NCBI GenBank assembly: GCA_019248085.1
Contig: JAEHHF010000009.1
Coordinates: 1-20,718, forward strand
Length of the DNA: 20,718 bases
Source: Candidatus Dojkabacteria bacterium S2_J21
GTDB lineage: Bacteria; Patescibacteria; Dojkabacteria; SC72
Reading direction: 5' to 3'
Shown here: piece after piece, positions 16,213 through 20,718 of the stretch
Numbering within the stretch: the stretch's first letter is position 1
Layout: every line of letters starts with the position of its first letter
Made by a program: the position numbers and the translations under genes
The notes under the pieces: generated by a model
The model's input: only the letters and a program-made list of their open reading frames with translations
What the model was told of the DNA's origin: nothing
The model's database searches: none

Positions 16213-16386
16213 TTATTTAAGGTACTTTACTACTTTATTGTATTGACCTTTTGTTAGGAATATCCTATGAACATCCTTATCTGAGGTCTCTCCTGTTAGT
16301 GTTGCAGTATTAGATATACCCCAATTAACTATCTTCATAGTAATTACATTAAGGTCAATGAAATAATATTGGTTATTTTTATTCAT
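16213..16386 (-). CDS. Small 57-aa protein
   Basis: A compact ORF reading MNKNNQYYFIDLNVITMKIV, then NWGISNTATLTGETSDKDV and HRIFLTKGQYNKVVKYLK. The composition is strongly protein-like, with alternating strands and a C-terminal helix, and it fills the gap between two repeat copies. The VHRIFLTKGQYNK part looks like a conserved small-protein motif, but I cannot name a family. A TATAAT ends five bases before the ATG, giving a coherent leaderless gene. The product is likely cytoplasmic. It is easily missed because it is under 60 codons. Confidence 0.75.
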   Translation of the reverse strand: MNKNNQYYFIDLNVITMKIVNWGISNTATLTGETSDKDVHRIFLTKGQYNKVVKYLK

Positions 16387-16391
16387 ATTTA

Positions 16392-16397
16392 ATTATA
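16392..16397 (-). promoter_or_regulatory. -10 TATAAT of the 57-aa gene
   Basis: On the minus strand the sequence reads TATAATATAATTAAATATG. The inner TATAAT ends five bases before the ATG at 16386, so a leaderless start is expected. Confidence 0.45.
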
Positions 16398-16427
16398 TTA
16401 TAAATATTTATAATAGAGTATTTCATT

Positions 16428-16463
16428 TGTTGAAAATGGCGGGACATAAGCGTCTAGTACCTA
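16428..16463 (+). repeat. Dispersed intergenic repeat, copy G (core only)
   Basis: Only the core is kept: TTGTTGAAAATGGCGGGACA followed by TAAGCGTCTAGTACC. It abuts the stop codon of the ASCH gene at 16465. Flanks are AT-rich and unrelated. Confidence 0.7.
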
Positions 16464-16464
16464 C

Positions 16465-16797
16465 CTAGAAAATCTCGATTTTACCAAAATGTATTATTTT
16501 AACCTCAGTGTCTAAATCAACTTTGTCTCCGTAGAACTTCTTGTATCCGGAGATTAAGTCTTCAACTGGTTCGTGTCCAACAGAATCTTCGGGTTTTAGA
16601 GTCCTAAAGGTTCTTATATCCATTTTCCTAATCTTAGTTCTACCAAAATTTGTAACCATTTCTCCATCCCTTGTTGCAAGGATAATGGAATCTCCTTCGG
16701 AAAGATTCTTGTCATCAAAAAGTCTCCAAGTAGAAGTTTTTTTACCTTGTTTAATAAGATTTGTTAGTTCTGGGGTGAATTTTATAGTTTTCTCCAT
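16465..16797 (-). CDS. ASCH-domain protein
   Basis: 110 aa, almost entirely one ASCH (PUA-like beta-barrel) domain. Visible are LIKQGKKTSTWRLFDDKNL (14-32), with the Lys/Thr/Arg cluster that lines the cleft in this superfamily, then LSEGDSIILATR, a central strand region, and the C-terminal strand EVKIIHFGKIEIF. ASCH proteins bind RNA or nucleosides; E. coli YqfB, of similar size, is an N4-acetylcytidine amidohydrolase. Whether this protein has that activity is unknown. A TATAAT ends five bases before the ATG and sits in a perfect 8-bp inverted repeat, so autoregulation is possible. Confidence 0.85.
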   Translation of the reverse strand: MEKTIKFTPELTNLIKQGKKTSTWRLFDDKNLSEGDSIILATRDGEMVTNFGRTKIRKMDIRTFRTLKPEDSVGHEPVEDLISGYKKFYGDKVDLDTEVKIIHFGKIEIF

Positions 16798-16819
16798 CCC
16801 TTATTATACAAAATAAGGG
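16798..16819 (-). promoter_or_regulatory. Inverted repeat over the ASCH promoter
   Basis: CCCTTATT and AATAAGGG form a perfect 8-bp inverted repeat with a 6-nt spacer. On the minus strand it encloses TATAAT (16808 to 16803), which ends five bases before the ATG at 16797. An operator that blocks the -10 element is plausible; as RNA it would lie upstream of the expected start. Confidence 0.45.
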
Positions 16820-16890
16820 TGGGACATACACGTAGAGCCTATGTTAAATGAGAATGGGACAAAAGAGACAGTATAAAAAGGGGTGAGAAA
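16813..16890 (+). repeat. Dispersed intergenic repeat, copy H
   Basis: AAGGGTGGGACATACACGTA, GAGCCTATGTTAAATGAGAA and TGGGACAAAAGAGACAGTAT match copies B and E over the core and tail. The TATAAT seen at the end of B, D, E and I is absent. The next annotated gene downstream (the sortase) runs toward it. Confidence 0.75.
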
Positions 16891-16947
16891 GTGTCTTATT
16901 CGTGGTATCCGAAATTAATGGAAATTCTTAGATCAAGTAAACAATAA
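16891..16947 (+). CDS. Possible 18-aa ORF after repeat copy H
   Basis: GTG at 16891 opens 18 codons (VSYSWYPKLMEILRSSKQ) ending TAA. AAGGGGTGA lies upstream, the closest thing to a Shine-Dalgarno in the window. It may be a truncated gene start left behind repeat copy H. Confidence 0.2.
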   Translation: MSYSWYPKLMEILRSSKQ

Positions 16948-16961
16948 GTACAGAAATATCT

Positions 16962-17771
16962 CTATTTATTGCTTTCCTGTTTAATTAACTTCGCATGCAT
17001 TACAACCCTCTCTGATTTAGAATAGCAAGTAGAAAGAGTAAGAACATTATCATTAGAATTTAAATCAACATCAAACTTATAAATACTTCTCTCCTTAATA
17101 AGTTTAAGAAAGTTATCATAACTACTATCATTCCTAAAATTATTAACAATATAATCACTAGTAGTTTTAATATGATATACAGAAAATACTTGCCACAAAG
17201 TATTATGTGCTTCTGTTGACATTCTGATAATATGGTTATTTTTATTCTCATACCAAGAACTTTTAGTAATATTTTTTAAAGTTCCAAACATAATAGAATC
17301 AATTCTCCCGTGAGCATAGATAATTGTATTTTTATCAAGGTTTTCGATATTATTTCTTGAATCTAGAAATACCCAACCTGCACCGTTCTTTACTCTTTTG
17401 AATGAATGGTTTAAATAGTACTCATTATCATTGTGCTGAACAAAAGGATAGTTAATATTAGTACCCAATACTTGAATCCAACCCATCGTTTCAGAATTTA
17501 TATCCTTTAAATCTGATAAATCTACTTCTAATAAAGGTGTATTTATATACTTCCAATATAGATTATTCCGATCTAATGGGGGATTTACTAACAATTGTGT
17601 ATCATCAGGCTCTTTTTCTTCCAACTTAACTACTTTATTTATTAAATCTGTTTCATTCTGTACTGAAATTCTATCTTTATACCAAAAAATTATTGATATG
17701 AAAGAAATAATAATCCCTAGAATTAGTAATAGGACAACAAATTTTTTATTTTTGAATCTCTTTTTATCCAT
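16962..17771 (-). CDS. Class B sortase
   Basis: 269 aa with one N-terminal membrane segment (about 10-31) and an extracellular catalytic domain. Landmarks: MGWIQVLGTNINYPFVQ (96-112), AGWVFLDSRNN, IIYAHGR with His154, LWQVFSVY, and LTLSTCYSKSERVVMHAKL with Cys249 and Arg255. This is the complete His-Cys-Arg set of a transpeptidase, and the TLSTC context and length fit class B. It would cut a sorting motif and link the protein to the cell envelope. It is divergent from a 723-aa surface protein carrying NPPTYD, its probable substrate. The sequence style resembles Firmicutes class B sortases, hinting at horizontal transfer (inference). Codons are strongly AT-rich. Confidence 0.93.
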   Translation of the reverse strand: MDKKRFKNKKFVVLLLILGIIISFISIIFWYKDRISVQNETDLINKVVKLEEKEPDDTQLLVNPPLDRNNLYWKYINTPLLEVDLSDLKDINSETMGWIQVLGTNINYPFVQHNDNEYYLNHSFKRVKNGAGWVFLDSRNNIENLDKNTIIYAHGRIDSIMFGTLKNITKSSWYENKNNHIIRMSTEAHNTLWQVFSVYHIKTTSDYIVNNFRNDSSYDNFLKLIKERSIYKFDVDLNSNDNVLTLSTCYSKSERVVMHAKLIKQESNK

Positions 17772-17778
17772 ACTATAA

Positions 17779-17807
17779 TTGACATATTCTATCCTAAGTA
17801 TTACATT
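17779..17807 (+). promoter_or_regulatory. Promoter of the 723-aa surface protein gene
   Basis: A perfect TTGACA (17779-17784), a 17-nt spacer and TACATT (17802-17807), 31 nt before the ATG. A 10-bp palindrome, ATACTAGTAT, follows at 17809-17818 and overlaps the expected transcription start, so it could be an operator shared with the divergent sortase gene. Confidence 0.5.
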
Positions 17808-17838
17808 GATACTAGTATAAATTAACTAGCCATATTAA

Positions 17839-20010
17839 ATGAATTCTAAATATCTTGCTAGTCTCAGAATGATATCATCGCTATTTGTTACTCTCTTAAT
17901 ACTTATTGCACCTATCAGTTCAATTCTCGCACTTGAAGCACCATTACAAAGTTTAGATGTAAATGGAGTTAATGTTTTCAATGTAACCGACGGATATAAC
18001 GAATCTCATGGTATTGCTGGTATAACATTTGATGAAGGTACGAAGATATTAACAATGACACATGCAAATGTTAACAGTGTCCATGCCAATGGGGATCTTG
18101 ATATAGTTTTGGTTGGGAATAATACCATCGATGTTTTGACAGATAGTGCAGCACTTTTGGCAATGGGAGGAGATTTAACAATTACAGGAGATGCTGCCAC
18201 CTTATCAATTACCGCCTTTGCTAGTAATCAACCTGCAATTTCAATTGGAGCTGGAGGAAGATTGACAATTGGAGCAGAAGGAACTGTAATTACTGTTACA
18301 GTAACAGAAGGAATCTTAAATAACTGTGAAGATACATATATTGTAGATGGAAATACTTTTAACTCACCTGATTCCGGAGGCCCTATGGAACCACCTGCAG
18401 GAGATCCTTTACAAATATCTATCGATGGGGCATTAGTTATAGATGAAACTGCAGATCCTCAAGTTACATCAGCTAGTGGTACAGGATGGAGTATTGAACA
18501 AGGATTTATGGGTATTTATCAATTAACTGTTGATGGTGGGACTACACTACCTTATATCACAGGAATAGGGGATGGTGCTCTTTCAATAAGTTCTATAGAC
18601 GGAAGCTTCTCAATTGCAGAAAATGAAGATAGTAGATCAATCAATATGAATGGTAATGTAATGATTTTTCTAAGTAACGAAAGTGGTAATGTAAGTCTTG
18701 TTGGTGGAATATATACAGAAGGAGAAGTATCTGTTCGTGATAGTAATATGATATCAATAGGGAGCTCTGGTGTACCAAGTATAACAGGTATTAGTGCAAG
18801 AGCTTTATACGTAGGTTCTAGTAATCTCTCTATCTATACCTCTGGTACAGGATTACAGTATTACAATGGAACTCCTTTAGAAGGAGAGGGGATGATTGTA
18901 GAATCAGGGGCAGGACATTCATTAATAGTGGAGAGCGATATAGCAACAGCTAATGTTTTAGATGTTGCAGTTTCTGGAGGTGGAACAATAGATCTTTCAT
19001 ATGTTTCTGGTTTAGGTTTATTTACTCCTAAAGCATCACATTGGCCATGGATAGATATGACGGGAACTGAAGAAGAAAATCCCTTACCTACAACCGTAAC
19101 ATGCGAGGAAGGAACTGATGCTACAAATAAATATGTTATGATCTCAACAGAAGGAAATTTCTTACTTGAATCAACAGCAGGCACACTGTATCAACTTGGA
19201 TGGAATATACCAGATGCGGAGGACTCTATTGTAACAAATGGTACAGTTAGAGTAATTGCTGCAAATGGTTTTAGATTTACTTCTGGCGATTTTACCGATT
19301 ACTCTATCGAGGCGGGTAGTACAGTTACAATTGAATTATTACCTGATTACGGATATCAATATGTATCTGGTGGATTAAACGGTAACCAAACCGTCCCAGA
19401 TGACGGGAAAGCATCATACACATTTACAATGCCTGATAATCACTTACACTTAAGTGCAATATTTGCAAGCATGTCAGATATCGTTGATATTGAAACAACA
19501 AAAATAGCAGGTGCTACTTTAACAGTACCTTCTACAGAAATTAATGGAAATGCAGAACTCCTCATAGGAGATGCTACAGATATTGACGAGGCTTCTTTTG
19601 AATCACAGGCTGGTGATTTTGAGATTGGTACATATCTAGACCTATCATTAAATGAAGTTATATATAAAGGGACTACAGAAGAAGTATGGAGAACGAATAT
19701 TACTGAACTTGATGAGAGTACAACTGTAACATTAACACTTTCTGAGGATCTTAAAGGGCATGCAGAATATATGATACTTAGAGAGCATGAAGGAACAATT
19801 GAAGAAATAGAGGGTGTATATGATGCTAATACAGGCACCCTAACATTTGATACCGATGCTTATTCAACATATGCTTTAGCATATAATGATCCTATCAACC
19901 CTCCTACCTATGACAATATAGTATGGAGTTTTGTAATAGGGATAATTAGTATGTCAGGATTGTTTGTTGTTAGTAGATATAAAAAAGAATTTTATAAGAG
20001 TTCAAAATAA
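17839..20010 (+). CDS. Sortase-anchored surface protein
   Basis: 723 aa. A signal peptide covers residues 1-31, with likely cleavage after SSILA. Residues 35-170 have repeated short strands (ITFDEGTKILTMTHANV; DLTITGD; AISIGAGGRLTIG) like carbohydrate-binding or beta-helix domains, and a related stretch follows at 190-400. Residues 460-545 resemble an InlB-type bacterial repeat, with VEVxAxNGF-like text and YTFTMPDNHLHLSAIF. Residues 550-683 end in TLTFDTDAYSTYALAYND, a common last domain of Firmicutes surface proteins. The C-terminus is a sorting signal: NPPTYD (687-692), a hydrophobic span, then RYKKEFYKSSK. It is divergent from a class B sortase, whose motifs are of NPxT type. Probably an adhesin fixed to the envelope. 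Confidence 0.9.
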   Translation: MNSKYLASLRMISSLFVTLLILIAPISSILALEAPLQSLDVNGVNVFNVTDGYNESHGIAGITFDEGTKILTMTHANVNSVHANGDLDIVLVGNNTIDVLTDSAALLAMGGDLTITGDAATLSITAFASNQPAISIGAGGRLTIGAEGTVITVTVTEGILNNCEDTYIVDGNTFNSPDSGGPMEPPAGDPLQISIDGALVIDETADPQVTSASGTGWSIEQGFMGIYQLTVDGGTTLPYITGIGDGALSISSIDGSFSIAENEDSRSINMNGNVMIFLSNESGNVSLVGGIYTEGEVSVRDSNMISIGSSGVPSITGISARALYVGSSNLSIYTSGTGLQYYNGTPLEGEGMIVESGAGHSLIVESDIATANVLDVAVSGGGTIDLSYVSGLGLFTPKASHWPWIDMTGTEEENPLPTTVTCEEGTDATNKYVMISTEGNFLLESTAGTLYQLGWNIPDAEDSIVTNGTVRVIAANGFRFTSGDFTDYSIEAGSTVTIELLPDYGYQYVSGGLNGNQTVPDDGKASYTFTMPDNHLHLSAIFASMSDIVDIETTKIAGATLTVPSTEINGNAELLIGDATDIDEASFESQAGDFEIGTYLDLSLNEVIYKGTTEEVWRTNITELDESTTVTLTLSEDLKGHAEYMILREHEGTIEEIEGVYDANTGTLTFDTDAYSTYALAYNDPINPPTYDNIVWSFVIGIISMSGLFVVSRYKKEFYKSSK

Positions 20011-20073
20011 TTGAGATTGTTAGAGAGATTATAAAGAGGGGTTTTTATGGATAGTTTTTTGTTGTCAGTAAAT

Positions 20074-20307
20074 ATAAGCATTCTACCTTCGAACCAAGAG
20101 CTCTTAAAAACATCTCTTTTTTGACTCTTTTCATCTACCAGGCCTTACTTTTTAGACTTTCACTTTTTAGAGTCAAAATTACTCAATCCGCATAAGGGTT
20201 TTAAAACATAGTGCACGGGTCTTGTTGGAATATATTGAAATTGGCGGGACATATAAGTCTTGACCACGGGAGAGAATATATTCTCGATATAAAAAGATGC
20301 TATAATT
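20074..20307 (+). repeat. Dispersed intergenic repeat, copy I
   Basis: It starts TAAGCATTCTACCTTCGAAC, has CATCTACCAGGCCTTACTT, ACTCAATCCGCATAAGGGTT, ACATAGTGCACGGGTCTTG and TTGAAATTGGCGGGACATA, and ends with TATAAAAAGATGCTATAAT. It therefore joins the 5' block of copy E with the middle blocks of copies D and F in one element. The final TATAAT (20301-20306) is 46 nt before the next gene. Confidence 0.8.
20301..20306 (+). promoter_or_regulatory. -10 TATAAT of the last gene
   Basis: A perfect TATAAT at the end of repeat copy I. It predicts a leader of about 40 nt to the ATG at 20353; no Shine-Dalgarno is present. Confidence 0.45.
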
Positions 20308-20352
20308 GGAGCATATCTCAATCTAATAAATACATTTAAATATATTTTAGCT

Positions 20353-20718
20353 ATGAAAAACAAATCTAAATATCTAATATATGTTCTAATAGGGGTAGTA
20401 ATAATTGCCCTAATCGTGATCTCAGTCAAATATTTTGGAAATGACTCTTCTGAGGGTAAGAAGGAGAGTAAGGAAAATACAGTAATAGATAATCAGGAAA
20501 TGGATTTTCTTTTGGATAAATATCCAATAGGGCAAGTACCATTGTATAAAATGACTAAGGTTAGTTCTAGTAAGCTATATAATAATTGGGATTTAAAAAA
20601 TATATCGGTTTTTGATGATAAAGAGTTCAGCTATTTCAATATAGTTTTCTACACTCAAGCATCTCAGACAGAATTTTTAGAATACTACAAGAATCTCTTT
20701 GATGAGGAGATTGTAGAT
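20353..20718 (+). CDS. Membrane-anchored hypothetical protein (5' part only)
   Basis: 122 codons are visible and the frame is open at the window edge. Residues 1-7 are positively charged (MKNKSKY), 8-27 form one membrane segment (LIYVLIGVVIIALIVISVKY), and the rest is hydrophilic: a linker rich in Lys/Glu/Ser (30-45), then a likely folded domain with FLLDKYPIGQVPLY and FSYFNIVFYTQASQTEFLEY. It should be tethered to the membrane with its domain outside. I do not recognise the family. The promoter is probably the TATAAT at the end of repeat copy I. Confidence 0.75.
   Translation, partial: MKNKSKYLIYVLIGVVIIALIVISVKYFGNDSSEGKKESKENTVIDNQEMDFLLDKYPIGQVPLYKMTKVSSSKLYNNWDLKNISVFDDKEFSYFNIVFYTQASQTEFLEYYKNLFDEEIVD

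Larger units (their letters stand above)
20011..20352. other. 342-nt gap filled mostly by a repeat copy
   Basis: The gap holds repeat copy I (20074-20307). It also has a perfect 10-bp inverted repeat, TTTTGACTCT (20119-20128) with AGAGTCAAAA (20169-20178), and two direct ACTTTTTAGA copies (20147-20156 and 20162-20171). The start of the downstream gene's leader follows. No credible gene is seen on either strand. The inverted repeat may help end transcription of the surface protein gene. Confidence 0.5.

Noticed and set aside
11246..20307. CRISPR array
   Set aside because: The repeats are imperfect, far apart, of variable length and separated by genes; there are no regular spacers and no cas genes.
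11246..20307. Insertion sequence or transposon
   Set aside because: No transposase or integrase gene, no paired terminal inverted repeats and no target duplications were found around the repeat copies.
20160..20429. 89-codon minus-strand frame
   Set aside because: It is antisense to repeat copy I and to the start of the membrane-anchored gene, whose signal-anchor layout is far more convincing.

Overview
The window is AT-rich and compact, with no rRNA, tRNA, CRISPR array or recognisable transposase. It fits a small-genome bacterium of the candidate phyla radiation (Patescibacteria, perhaps Dojkabacteria or Microgenomates). The grounds are a giant multi-domain surface protein with carboxypeptidase-regulatory-like modules between membrane segments, many small lineage-type hypothetical genes, and start codons without Shine-Dalgarno sequences. 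This placement is inference. TAA, TAG and TGA all act as stops, so the code looks standard.

Layout. Positions 1-7754 (minus) hold one uninterrupted frame of 2584 codons that runs off the left edge: a secreted, membrane-anchored giant protein. It carries GLUG repeats, an ELWKSDGT repeat block flanked by two copies of one module, a LamG-like domain, Ig-like domains, a second predicted propeller, FN3, two Cys-rich modules and C-terminal membrane segments. Positions 7869-11185 (minus) hold a short coding relic, a DUF1801 gene overlapping a DUF5662 gene, purB (adenylosuccinate lyase), and a HAD phosphatase 14 nt upstream of purB. Positions 11246-20718 form a loose accessory region of mostly single genes on both strands: a 551-aa orphan, a GIDE-like membrane protein, a SET-domain protein, an S66 (MccF/LD-carboxypeptidase) peptidase, a 57-aa small protein, an ASCH-domain protein, a class B sortase divergent from a 723-aa surface protein with an NPPTYD sorting signal, and the start of a membrane-anchored protein.

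Two features tie the accessory region together. First, at least eight intergenic gaps carry imperfect copies of one repeat (core TGGCGGGACATACACGTCTG), all in the same orientation whatever the direction of the flanking genes. Several copies end in a TATAAT just upstream of a plus-strand gene. Second, many genes have a TATAAT-like hexamer ending only 5-7 nt before the start codon and no Shine-Dalgarno, which suggests leaderless transcripts.

Functionally, the two ends of the window are about the cell surface: the giant protein, and the sortase with its likely substrate. The middle holds purine synthesis plus an assortment of small enzymes. No complete new defence or biosynthetic system is evident. 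The most original signals are the oriented repeat family, the leaderless arrangement and the giant surface protein.
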